64,000 nt of DNA from Hordeum vulgare subsp. vulgare (Eukaryota > Streptophyta > Magnoliopsida > Poales > Poaceae). Position numbers and translations under genes: made by a program. Location: NCBI RefSeq assembly GCF_904849725.1, contig NC_058523.1:170916689-170980688 (forward strand), given 5' to 3'. The notes under the pieces were generated by a model that saw only the letters and a list, made by a program, of their open reading frames with translations, ran no database searches and was not told where the DNA came from. Positions 45,395-57,151 of the stretch are shown piece after piece (positions within the stretch are counted from its first letter, which is position 1; every line of letters starts with the position of its first letter).

Positions 45395-47575
45395 ATGGCG
45401 TCTAGTGAGGGAAATTATCACCGTAGAGGTCCATATTTTGATGGCACAAATTTCACTAGTTGGAAGCATAAGATCAAAATGCATATTCTTGGTCATAATC
45501 CTGCCGTTTGGGCTATTGTTTGTGTTGGTGTGCAAGGTGATTTCTTCGGAGAAGGAAAAGAACCGGATCATGATGCGACAACAGAAGAACTCATGATGCT
45601 GCAATTCAATGCTAAAGCCCGTGATATCCTATTCAACTCCTTGTGTCTTGAAGAATTCAAAAAAATCAGTCGCCTTGAGAGTGCAAATGAAATTTGGGAT
45701 ACTTTGGTTGATATGCACGAAGGCACTAATTCTGTCAGGTAATCTAAGTTGGATGTGCTTCAAGGTGAGCTTGCCAAGTCAAGATGAAGGATGGTGAAGG
45801 AGTCGCTGAGATGTATTCTAGGCTAGCTCTCATCACAAATGAGATTACCAGCTTAGGAAGTGAAGAATGACCAACAAATTAGTCATCAAGAAGATACTTA
45901 GAGCCTTGTATGGAAGATATGATATCGTGTGCAGATTAATCCAAATGATGCCAAACTACAAGGATCTGAAGCCAACTAAAGTCATTGGAAAGATTGTTGC
46001 TCATGAAATGTCACTTAAGTTCAAAGATGAGTTACACAACCAGTCAAGCGATGCTTACAAAGCTTCAAGTGATGCTCTTACTATTTCAAGTGACAACCTG
46101 GTTACAAATGAAGAGATAAGCCTCATGGTCAGAAAATTCAACAAGTTCTACAAGAGTAGAGGCAAAGAGAGAAGCTCAAGCTCAACATATGATGAGAAGC
46201 GTTCCTCTAGTTGTGACCGAAACTGCTACAACAGTGGAAAGTCTGGACACTATTCCAATGAGTGCTCGGCTCCCCACAAACAAAGAGAAGAGTCACCTAG
46301 AAGACAAAGCTCAAGAGATGAATCACCTCGCAGAGAGAGGAGTAGAGAATATCATTATGAACGAAGACACTCCCGGAGAGGCAAAGAATCGGAGAAGAAG
46401 GACAAGTACACCAAGAGTAGTTCAAGAAGAAGAAAACAAGCTCACATTGGTGAATGGGTTTCTGGCTCTGAGTCTGACAACCAATCCGTGAGAAGCTATC
46501 ACTCCAACTCTGACTATAGTCAAAATGAACGTGTTGTCGGTGTTGCACTCATTTCCTCCAACTCCTAGGACTTATTTGATTCACCAAATGAAAGGATTGG
46601 AAACTTCTTCATGGGAAAAGGCCCCAAGGTATCACACCCCGAGTACTTTGACTTTGATAGTGATGAGGTTGACTTCTTAGGAGAAGATGACTTGCTCTTT
46701 GATATGACTAGTGATAATATTGAAAATGAACTTGAAAATATTCATGCTAGTCAAGAGAAATCGAATGATGATGATAAGAAAGAGATTGAATGACTAACTA
46801 AAGACTTAAACACTCTTAAATAGCTCATGAAACTACTATAGAAGATCATAGAAAGCTTGCAAGAACTCATGAGAAGCTACACTTAGAGAAGCTAAATTTA
46901 GAGCAAGAGCATGAGTTTCTAAAAGCAATCAATGATGATCTTTGAAAGAAGAGTTCTTCTTAGCTAGACAAACAATTACTCTTGTCTACTTTTGTTCCAC
47001 AAGTTAAACCTAAGAACACTAGTAACAAAGGGAAGAAAGTTTCTTCATCTAGTTACAACAATGCTAAAGCTAGATCAAATGATGTTGTTGCTAGTAGCTA
47101 TCTTGGTTCCACTAATGATTCTCTTAGACAAGGTACATTTGAGCAAGAAAACAATTTATTGGAAGGGATTATAGAGAGAGGTGTCATCAAGAGTCTTGTC
47201 GAAATTAAGCAATTAGAGGAAATTGTGCGCAATAAAGGAGGACATCGGAAGAAGCAAGGTGTTGGCTACTTCAACGTCAACAGAGATGGTTGGGAAGAAA
47301 GTCCATATCCCAGTCCCAAGTTTGTTCCTTAATAGGAGAAGTATGATCCTACTCCTCCCAAGGAAACAAGCTCTCAAGATGGCCTTCTACCACAAGACCA
47401 CAAGGGCAAGGGAAAGCTTCAAGATTAGATTGACTCATCTGAGGAAGAACCCCAAACGAAGGTCGAGTGGGTTCCCAAGTACACTTCTAATACTACCTCA
47501 TCTAGTTCTATAAAAACTCCAAGGAAACCCATCAAGGTGATGTGGCCCCCCCAAGAGGAAGAACTAGAAAGTTCT
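45395..47575 (+). pseudogene. gag: E6 unit a gag
   Basis: The ATG at 45395 starts a Copia-type gag: FDGTNFTSWKHKIKMHILG, then RLESANEIWDTLVDMHEG. Stops and a frameshift (about 45740-45860) precede TNKLVIKKILRALYGRYD and a zinc knuckle in which the second cysteine is serine (CYNSGKSGHYSNEC, near 46225). An arginine/serine-rich stretch (ESPRRQSSRDESPRRERS) and an acidic coiled-coil tail with several stops follow. The protein would bind RNA, but this copy has lost an intact knuckle. About 51 bases separate it from the LTR end. Confidence 0.8.
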
Positions 47576-49308
47576 TGAGGGGTGACTCCACTAATGAAAT
47601 TCACTCTTATTCATTTTGGCAAGAACTAGATGAAATCAACTCCAACCATATGCAGTAGTTCAAGGAGTCACACATTCCCTCAAAGGTGAGAAAGGGATAA
47701 GGTAATTAATGCATCTTTGTACATCACCTCCCAAGTATTTCACTCTATGTCCATAGATATCCTTGCATTTGTTCCTTTTGCTTTGGAACTAACCCGTGTA
47801 GGTGAGAAGAGTAAGAAACAACAAGGATTTCTGCCAACTCAAGATGATCTTCATCAACATGGAGCATCCACCACTACTATACCTACTTGAAGTCTTCTAC
47901 GACAAAACCCAAGGTTAGTTTATCTCTCTTACGGGAGATGTCAGATCTAGGAGGAGCTTTACTCTAAGACTTGAGTATAACCGTCTGCTAAACGATGTGA
48001 ACACATTAATGCATTATGTAAAAGTGGTAACCCCACTTGTGCTTAATTGATGAGTATGACCTATGATCAAGTATTCTTACTTGGCTCCTAAGTCAATATA
48101 CTCATATATAGATTACTTCATCATCGCCGAAGTGCTTGATAGATGCTAGAATGATTGTGCATCTTTACCATGTTTTTATTTGAAATTCTATTGTGTGAGC
48201 ATGTTGGTATGCATATTTTTCTCATCTGAGGATATACAATTGCAGTTATTTGGCTTTCTATTTCTTTTGGCCAATTGGATATAGAAGAATGCCTAGGTAC
48301 CCTTCTCTAGCTATCTATGCTTTCTCGTCTCAAATTCTATTCATGCTACATCACAAAATTTGAGAAAGCACTTTAGGGACACTCTGTGTGAGGAGCACTC
48401 GGAGATCCGTCTCGACAAGGGCTGCATTCCAAAACCTCCCAAAGTGCATCTCAGTGTAACCAACCTCAAAATCTCGGTCCCACCGAAGCTTAGGGTTGAT
48501 CATTTTTTATCATCTCGATGCAACCAAGTTTTCCTTTTTGGCCTCACCGAGTTTCTCTGTCAGCTGACAGTTGTGGAACCCAGTGGCATCGAAACTCTCA
48601 TCTTGATGTCACCGACAACGAAGGGATATATATACCAGCGGAACCCGACGGTTCAAAAATTTCTTCAAATGTTGAACAGTCGCACCCCGTTGCTACCATG
48701 CCCTAGTCCCCGGAGGTCTACTTGATTCTCCCACGCGCCTTCACCAGGAGTCCTCACCGCCGACAGATTCTTCATTGTCGCCGCCGCCGTAGCGAATCCA
48801 CGCCAAGTTAGGGTACATATTCGATTTCCTCTTTGTGCTCTAGTCTTATTCTTTGCAAAATTAGGCACCACTATTATCTTCCCAATATTGCTACAAGTTC
48901 TATCCAGCAAAGAACTCCATTAGTCTAGCGAACAAACAAAATTTTAGGGTTAGCAGTTCGCAAGATTGATTCTTGGTGTCACCAAGTTTCAAAAATCGGT
49001 CTTATCGATTTTGGTTTGAGGGTTACTGAGATTGTTCTCGGTGGAATCGAGTTCTCCTTTTTGGTGATTCCGAAAAGGGTGCCAAGTTTTTGTAAAAGAG
49101 AACATGTGGCTCGGTGGCTCCGAAATTTCTGACTCGGTGGAACCGAAATCCATTTTTGCTGAAAGTTAAAACTAAATTTTGTAGAGTTCAAATTTGACAA
49201 AACTTTTGCAATTTTATGATGCTTATCCTTTCCAGCTCTTTTATATCTTTTCACATGGTCTCCTTGTCTGCCGGTCTGCCAATCTGCTTGTCTGCTTGGT
49301 CTTGCAAG
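47576..49308 (+). other. E6 unit a spacer between gag and the second ORF
   Basis: 1.7 kb without a gene. The first 0.8 kb is T-rich and matches unit b except for the MITE there. The rest holds the palindrome/TATA block listed next. Confidence 0.7.
48473..49151 (+). promoter_or_regulatory. Possible internal promoter of E6 unit a
   Basis: Copies of CTCGGT and ACCGA half-sites and short palindromes, as in the LTR U3, recur on both sides of TATATATACC (48627-48634). The LTR also has its TATA just after the array. A GC-rich leader-like part (48700-48810) follows, then more half-sites. The second ORF starts at 49309. The function is inferred. Confidence 0.5.
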
Positions 49309-51338
49309 ATGTCATGTTCAAAGGATAGTCAGAACAACATTCATAAACCCCATGTTGAAACTGACTGAAGCACTAGTCCTAAGAGGACCCCTTCTGACCC
49401 AGGTACTCCCAGCTCCCATGGCATGCCCAAGGCAGCTATCAGGTCTAGAAGGAAGCTTAATTCTGATGAAGAAGATGCTGACTTCATCCCTGAAGAATCT
49501 TCTCCCCAGAAGAAAAAGGAGACGACCACAGTCAGGAAGATTGTGATGAAGGAGTATGCTAAACCTTCTGAAACAAGGCTTGCAAAGAAGCCAAGTGTGA
49601 AGAGATCCGAGAAGAGAACTATCCATGTTATTGGAAGGAAAACCTCTATGTATGAATATCCAACAGAAGCTGCTAATGATGAGGAAGAAATTCCAGCTGA
49701 GGTCCCGCCTCCAAAGTAGACAAAGATGATGGCTCATGCTATTACAAAGAAACCTTCTGCTCCCAAGAAGTCTTCAGCTCCTAAGAAGCATGTAGTGCCC
49801 AAGAGGACTACAAAGGATATTCCTGCAGCTGAGAAAAATAAAGGCTCTACGTCCAGAGATTTTGCTGCAGAGGAAGATGAGGATGCCCCTGTGCTTATGA
49901 AGCTGAGACCTCATCTGCCAACCCATGATGCTTCTCATCTAGCTGTTGAGGACATGAAGAAGAAGAAAGAATCAGGTCTGAGGTAATGAACATCTGTTGA
50001 TCCATATGCTTTGAGAAGGAGAACTGATGTTGATCCCCGCTTTCACACGAGGGAACAACAAGATTACTATGAGACAATTTTGCTTGACATGAGTCGTGCA
50101 GTCAGCGACATAAGATATGTCGATTGGGAATACATCAAAGCCAATGAAGATTATTTTCATCACGTGAGAGAAAATTTCAGGATGGTTGATATTGAAGATT
50201 TTTTTTGGCAAAGAGATGACTGCATGGAATGATGAGATGATCAAGAAATTCTATTCCACCACTCATTTCTATTCTGATGGAAGAATTGTTTGGATGACTG
50301 AGGGTCACCGGTATGAAGCCATATTTGATGAATGTGCCACTATCATTGGTGCTCCAAAAGCACGAGAAGAAGACTTGGATGTGTATTCACAGCTCAAAAT
50401 GAATCACAACTCCATGGCTAACATGTACAATGATGTGCCCAATGAATTTATAACGTCTCACAAATTTGGCTCTGTCTACTTTTTGCAAGTAGGAATACCC
50501 ACTAAGACACTATCATGAGAGACACCCTGATTCCCAACTCAGGTGATGACGGGATGATTAGAGGTTATTCCATCAACATGCTCCATCATCTAGACACCCA
50601 CACCCGGTTTCGGGTGATGGACTTGATAGTTGAGACTGTCAAGAGGACTGATGTAGATCAGAAGAGATCTTGCGGATATGCTCCATATATTTAAATGCTC
50701 GTCAATGCCAAGATTGTCAAGCATGCATATCTACTTGATCGTCCCACCTGCCACTCCAGCCGGATTTTGAAGACAATGAAGTTGTGATGGACGATACCCA
50801 TCCCAGCTCAGGTACTTCTAGAGAGGCAGTAGAGGCAGCACCTGCAGAGGCTGCTAGGAATGCTCCAGCTCAACCCCCACAATTCAAAACCAGAGATGAG
50901 TAGATGTCCTTCTTGTTCAACACCATCCAAGGGATGGATAAGAAAGTTATTGAGATCTTGTTGAACGAGAAGAGCCTAGAGAGGATCATGGAGACAAAAT
51001 TCCATGACCTGGATGTTAAGGTGACGGCGTTGACCACCACTGTTTAGCAACTTCAGCATGAAGTTGACTCAGTGAAGATTCAACACTGCAATAGTGATGA
51101 TAATGATGATGAGTTGCCTCTTCCGACTACCACTCAGTCCAGGACCGAGACTAGGTCAGTAGATGTGCGAGTTCCGGAAGCAAGACCATCTTCGTCAGCT
51201 CAATCTTCAGCTCATACTCCTACACCTCCAATGTCTACACCTCCCGCTCCAGCGACATGTGCAGAATCCTTTGTCAATACTCTCTTGTCTAGTCCATCTT
51301 CATCTACCGGAGGAGATCGTGCCCAGATAGATGCTTAG
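49309..51338 (+). pseudogene. E6 unit a second ORF, plant transposon protein type
   Basis: The ATG at 49309 follows the spacer. The N-terminal 220 residues are lysine-, proline- and glutamate-rich (SSPQKKKETTTVRK, then KKPSAPKKSSAPKK) and likely disordered. Then comes a helical domain: DPRFHTREQQDYYETIL, VDWEYIKANEDYF, FYSTTHFYSDGRIVWMTEG, FDECATIIGAPKAREEDLDV and SGDDGMIRGYSINMLHHLD. A proline-rich tail ends at 51338. Stops (for example near 49366, 49717 and 49984) and frameshifts (an extra T near 50205, another near 50510) break it. It resembles the putative plant transposon protein family; I know of no proven activity. Confidence 0.7.
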
Positions 51339-51357
51339 TTCTAGACCTTTGAACTTT

Positions 51358-51386
51358 TTGGTAACTTGTTGCCAAAGGGCGATAAG
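51358..51386 (+). other. Degenerate internal purine tract after the unit a second ORF
   Basis: TTGGTAAC (51358-51365) and GTTGCCAA (51368-51375) pair at 7 of 8 positions, and AAAGGGCGATAAG follows. It is 20 bases after the ORF stop, like the tracts in E2 and E3. The rest of 51387-51801 shows nothing. Confidence 0.5.
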
Positions 51387-51801
51387 TGTATAGATCAAAT
51401 AGGGTTTCGAGATGGAGAGCTTTGCATTTTATTTGCTCTCATTTGGTTTTTCAAAACATTTGGTCTTTTGGATGACTTTATCCGTTTAGAAGAGTGTGTT
51501 TGATCATACGCTATGGTTGTTTGATCCTACCATGTTATTAGTTTTTAGCTATCTACCTGTTGATCATTCACGTCTTGTTTGGTGTTATGTGCATTACTAT
51601 TCATTCATACCATTTATGCGCACCACCAAGTTGTATGTGACATGGAAGATTAACCCATGTTCCTAATCGATTATGCATTTGATTTCAAACGCAAATCATA
51701 AATAATACACAAATTTAGGGGTGCTCTTTCTTTTCACATACTTCTCAAAGCGTCGATGCTAATCATTGATTATATCTTTTGTCGAAGCTCTGATCTATAT
51801 G

Positions 51802-51876
51802 TTGTCATCAATTACCAAAAAGGGGGAGATTGAAAACACAATTGCTCCCTAAGGTGGTTTTAGTAATTAATCCCAA
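51802..51876 (+). other. Inverted repeat around the E6 polypurine tract
   Basis: TTGTCATCAATTACCAAAA (51802-51820) faces TTTTAGTAATTAATCCCAA (51858-51876), 15 of 19 paired. With the LTR 1 version of the right arm, 17 of 19 would pair. The tract AGGGGGAGAT (51821-51830) and the LTR start TGAAAACAC lie in the loop. Confidence 0.75.
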
Positions 51877-53345
51877 CATATGCATCATTGGACTAATGAG
51901 TTTATTCAAGTATATTTCAGAAAAGTTCAAAGATGCTTCGGCTATAGCATTGTAACGAGATGCCCCTTTATGCAAGGAAGGAATAGGATTGGCCCAACAT
52001 CAAGCAAGAAGATTCTTCATTTTATACTTCGTGAGAAATCACTTTGAGTCCATAGGAAATCCAATACTATTAAAAGGGGATGAGGTATTAGTATGAATTG
52101 GTTGCTCAAGTGCTTAGAGGTAGCCACCAAAAATACTCAGCCATTCTCCCACAAAATATATCTGTCCAAACCCAAACCAGCAAAATTGGTACCACCAACA
52201 ATTTCCATTCGGCCCTACCGATTTTACACTTAACATATCCTATGCCAAACCCTACCATATCGGTACCACCAACATTTCTATCGGTGCCACCGAGATTCAG
52301 TGACTAACTTCATGTTGAGAAGATTTCAAGAATCGGAATTTCTGAGTTTGAAAACGGTCTCATCGAGATTTGGAAACTAGTCTAGGTCATCGTATCGGTA
52401 CCACCGAGATTCCTATATCGGTCTTACCGAGAATTCAAATGTTACCACATTTGGTGCATCTCGGTACCATCGAGATTCATTTCGGTGTCACTAAGTTGGG
52501 CAGTAATGTTGTAACGGTTGTATTTTGGGGGATGCCTATATATACCCCTCCACCTACCTCTCATTCATAGAGGAAGCACTTCGAACACACTTCCACTTGT
52601 CAGATCCATTTTTCTAAAAGAAATCCACCTACTCATGTGTCGAGATCAAGAGATTCCAATCCAACAAGTTGAACCTCGATTTCTAGCATTCCCAAGTTGC
52701 TTTCCATAACACCTATCTCTCCTACCCCTGCCAAATTTGAGAGAGAGTGGTTGAGTGTTGAGGAGACTATCTTTACAAGCACAAGAGCAAGGAGTTCATT
52801 GTTCTACCACATCTATTACCTTTTGGAGGGTGGTGCCTCCTAGATTGGTTAGGTGATACTTGGGAAGTTTCCTACTTCGTTTTATGGAGTTGAACCAAGA
52901 TGTTTGCAAGGGCAAGGATATCACCTACTTCATGAAGATCTACCATGAGTGAGGCTAGCCCTGTGTGGACGGAAGACATGCTGGAATAGACAAGGCCGCT
53001 TCTTTCTGGACCCCTTGTGGGTGGAGCCCTCCGTGGACACTCGCAGTTGTTATCGTCCGTGGGGTACAATCTCCACTAACATGGACGTACGATAGCGCCA
53101 CCTATCGGAACCATGCGAAAAATCGCCGTGTCAACCTTTGCGTTTGATCTCCCTACCTTACCCTCTACTTTACACTTGCATGTTTTACTTTCCGCTTCTA
53201 TACTCTTAGATGTTCATGTGTAGCGTGTACTTGACTAGTCATAATTGCTAAAACTGGCTCACACTTAAAATTGGTAAAAAGGCTAAGTTTTTTATCTTGT
53301 CAAGTAGTCTAATCACCTCCCTCTAGACAAATTTTTGATCCTACA
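51831..53345 (+). repeat. E6 LTR 2 (shared by units a and b)
   Basis: Starts TGAAAACACAATTGCTCCC and ends GATCCTACA. It has the palindrome array at about 52258-52498 and TATATATA at 52537-52544. The primer site TGGTATTAGAGC follows at 53348-53359. Confidence 0.88.
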
Positions 53346-53398
53346 ATTGGTATTAGAGCTTTGGTCTCCATTGCATTGGTTTCACAACCTAGGAGAGT

Positions 53399-55569
53399 AC
53401 ATCGTCTAGCGAGGGAAATTATCATCATAGAGGTCCATATTTCGATGGCACTAATTTTGTTAGTTGGAAGCATAAGATGAAAATGCGTATTCTTGGTCAT
53501 AATCATGCCGTTTCGACTGTTGTTCGTGTTGGTGTGCAAGGTCATTTCTTCGGAGAAGGAAGAGAACCGGATCGTGATGCCAAAGTGGAAGAATTGAAGA
53601 TGTTGCAATTCAATGCTCAAGACTGTGACATCCTGTTCATATGCTTGTTTCCCGAAGAATTCAACAAAATCAGTCGCCTTGAGAATTCAAAGGAAATTTG
53701 GGATACTTTGATTGATATGCATGAAGGTACCGATTCTGTGTGAGAATCTAAGTTGGATGTGCTTCAAAGTCAGTTTGACAAGTTCAAGATGAAGGATGGT
53801 GAAGGATTCGCTGATATGTATTCTAGGCTAGCTCTAATCACAAATGAGATTCCCGACTTAGGAAGCAAAGAGATGACCAACAAATTCATCATCAAACAGA
53901 TACTTACAGCTTTGGATGGAAGATATGACATCGTGTGCACATTAATCCAAATGATGCCCAACTACAAAGATCTCAAGCCTACTAAAGTCATTGGATGGAT
54001 TGTTGCTCATGAAATGTCTCTCAAAGACAAAGATGAGTTAGACAAGAAGGTAAGCGGTGCTTACAAAGATTCATTCGATGCTTCCTCTACTTAAAGTGAC
54101 AACTTTGTTACCAATGAAGAGATCAACCTCATGGGCAGAAAGTTCAATAAGTTCTACAAGAGTAGAGGCAAAGAGAGAAGCCCGAGCTCAAGACATGAAG
54201 AGAAGCGTTCGTCTGGTCATGATGGAAACTGCTACAATTGTGGGAAGCTCGGACACTACTCAAATGGGTGCTCGGCTCGCTACAAAAGAAGGGAAGAGTC
54301 ACCTCGAAGACGAAGCTCAAGAGATGAGTCACCTCGCAGAGAGAGAAGGAGTAGAGAAGATAACTAAGAACGAAGACACTCACGAAGATGCAAGGAATCG
54401 AAGAAGAAGGACAAATACACCAAGAGCAGTTCAAGAAGAAGACATCAAGCTCATGTTGGTGAATGGGTTTCTAGATCCGAGTTTGACAACCACTCCAAGA
54501 GAAGTTAGCACTCTGACTATAGTCAAGATGAAGGTGTTGTCGGGATTGCACTTGTTTCTCCAACTCCTACGACTTATTTGATTCACCAAATGAAGGGATC
54601 AGAAACTGCTTCATGGCAAAAGGCCCCAAGGTATCACACCCCGAATATCTTGATTTTGCTAGTGACGAGGATGACTTGTTAGGGGAAGATGACTTGCTCT
54701 TTGATAAGGCTAGTGATAATTTTGAAAATGAACTTGAAAATATTCATGGTAGTCAAGAGAAATCGAATGATGATGATAAGAAAGATATTGAACAACTAAC
54801 TAAAGAATTAAACACTCTTAAGTTAGCTCATGAAATTACTGTAGAAGATCATAGAGAGCTTGCAAGAAATCATGAGAAGCTACACTTCAAGAAGCTAAAT
54901 TTAGAGCAAGAGCATGAGTTCCTAAAAGCAATCAATGATGATCTTCAAAAGAAGAGTTCCTCTTATCTAGCCAAACGATTACGCTTGTCTACATTTGTTC
55001 CACAAGATAAACCTGAGAACACTAGTAACAAAGGCAAGAAAGTTTCTTCATCTAGTAACAGCAATGCTAAAGCTAAATCAAATGATGTTGTTGCTAGTAG
55101 CTCTCTTGATTCCACTAATGATTCTCTTAGCCAAGTTACACTTGAGCAAGAAAATGATTTATTGAAAGGTATTATAGAGAGAGGTGTCCTCAAGAGTCTT
55201 ACTGGAAGTAAGCAATTTGAGGAAATTGTGCGCAAGCAAGGAGGACATCAGAAGAAGCAAGGTGTTGGCTACTTCAACGTCAATAGAGACGTTTGGGAAG
55301 AAAGTCCATATCCCATTCCCAAGTTTGTTCCTCAAGAGGAGAAGTATGATCCTACTCCTCCAAAGGGAACAAGCTCACAAGATGGCCTTCTTCCACAAGA
55401 CTACAAGAGCAAGGGAAAGCTTCAAGAGGACATTGACTCATTTAAAGAAGAACCCCAAGCCAAGGTTGAGTGGGTTCCCAAGGACACTTCTAGCACTACC
55501 TCATCTAGTGCTACCACAACTCCAAGGATCCCCATCAAGGTGATGTGGTTCCCAAAGAGGAAGAACTAG
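53399..55569 (+). pseudogene. gag: E6 unit b gag
   Basis: The codon that is ATG in unit a reads ACA here (53399-53401), so the start is lost. The frame then gives FDGTNFVSWKHKMKMRILG, RLENSKEIWDTLIDMHEG and an intact zinc knuckle, CYNCGKLGHYSNGC, near 54230. An arginine/serine-rich stretch follows. In-frame stops lie at 53741, 54092 and 54365, and a one-base deletion near 54560 shifts the frame into 54613-55569, which is open and encodes an acidic coiled coil (LARNHEKLHFKKLNLEQEHE) and a proline-rich end. It keeps more of the protein than unit a. Confidence 0.8.
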
Positions 55570-56194
55570 AAAGTTCTTGAGGGGTGCCTCCGCCAATGAA
55601 ATCCACTCTTATTCATTTTGGCAAGAAGTATATAAAATCAAATCCAACCAGATGCATTAGTTCAAGGAGTCACACATTCCCTCAAAGGTTAGCAAGGGAC
55701 AAGGTAATTATTGTATCTTTGGACATCAACTCCCATGTACTTCACTCCATGTCCATAGATATCCTTGCATTTGTTCCTTTTGCTCTGGGACTAACCTATG
55801 TAGGTGGGAAGAGTAAGAAACAACAAGGATTGCTCCCAACTCAAGATGAACTTCATCAACAATGAGCATCCACCACTACTTCACCTACTTGAAGTCTTCT
55901 ACGACAAAACCCAAGGTTAGTTGATCCCTCTTAAGGGGGATGCCACATCTAGGGGAAGCTTTACTCCAAGACTTGAGTACAAGCGTCTCCTAAATGATGC
56001 GGGCACATTAATGCATTATGTAAAATTGGTAACCCCACTTGTGCTTAATTGATGAGTATGACCTATGATCAAGTATTCTTACTTGACCCCTAAGTCAATA
56101 TACTTATATATAGATGGCTTTGTCATCGCCAAAGTGCTTGATAGATGCTAGGATGTTTGTGCATGTTCACCATGACTTCATTTGACATCTTATT

Positions 56195-56864
56195 TCCGGG
56201 GTGGGAACAAAAACTGACGAACCGAAGACTGAACCAAAACTGAAATTGAATACACCGAATTTTCGGTTTGTTCTCTTATAGATGGAAAAAATCGGTTTTC
56301 CAGTTCATTAACCGAACAAGATTCAGTCAGTTCGGTTTTCAACTCGGTTAGCCAAAGAAACATCATAAAACTTGACCCAGCCTAAGGAAATGCAAAAGCA
56401 CGCGCATGCACCAATGCGTGTAGCCAATTACCCTCGACAATCACGCACACATGATCATTTATGCGGTAAAAGACCAACCGCGTTGTGCACATCTCACGTA
56501 AGGTGGGCCTACCTACCTAAGTTCATGCACGATGCAAGGCCCAACTCACGTGGGCGCGTGTATGCATGCGTGTGCAAGCAGGCAAACAACTAACCGAGCC
56601 ATTAGTCCCACCTCGCATGCATGAGGAGATGTGGTAGGCATTTTAGCCTATAAATAGGACGTCGCTGCTACAAATCGTGCACACATACTTAAAGTGTGGT
56701 CGTTTGGTATAAAACTAAAAACCGCACCGAATAATCGGTTAATCGATTTTTTCAGTTAGCTACTTTCAGCTAGCAATTTTGGTTTTTAGTTTTCCAAACC
56801 GAAATAAAAAAAATAACCGGTTGGTAGAAACCGAATTTTTGGTTTATACCGAATGCCCAGCCCT
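56195..56864. mobile_element. hAT-like MITE
   Basis: A 670-base insertion absent from the same place in unit a. It is flanked by the 8-base duplication ATCTTATT (56187-56194 and 56865-56872), the size typical of hAT elements. The ends are imperfect inverted repeats: CCGGGGTGGGAAC at the left and AGGGCTGGGCATTC as the complement of the right. Subterminal regions are rich in CGGTT and ACCGAA words. The middle is GC-richer with TATAAATAGG near 56650. No transposase is encoded. Confidence 0.8.
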
Positions 56865-57151
56865 ATCTTATTGTGTGAGCATGTTGGTGTGCATATCTTT
56901 TCCCATTCGAGGACATCCAATTGTTGCTATTTGGCTTTTGATTTATCCTTTGCGAATTGGATGGAAAAGAATGCCTAGGACCCTTCTCTAGCTATCTATG
57001 CTTTCACATCTCAAGGTCAATTCATGTTACATCACAAAACTTGAACAATCACTTCTCGATCCCTATGTGTGAGGAGCACTCGGACTTCCATGTTGACAAG
57101 GGCTGCTTTCCAGAACCTCTTTGCGAATCTCAATGTAACCAACCCTAAATT

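Noticed and set aside
56372..56593. 73-codon frame
   Set aside because: It lies in the GC-richer middle of the MITE, which encodes no transposase.
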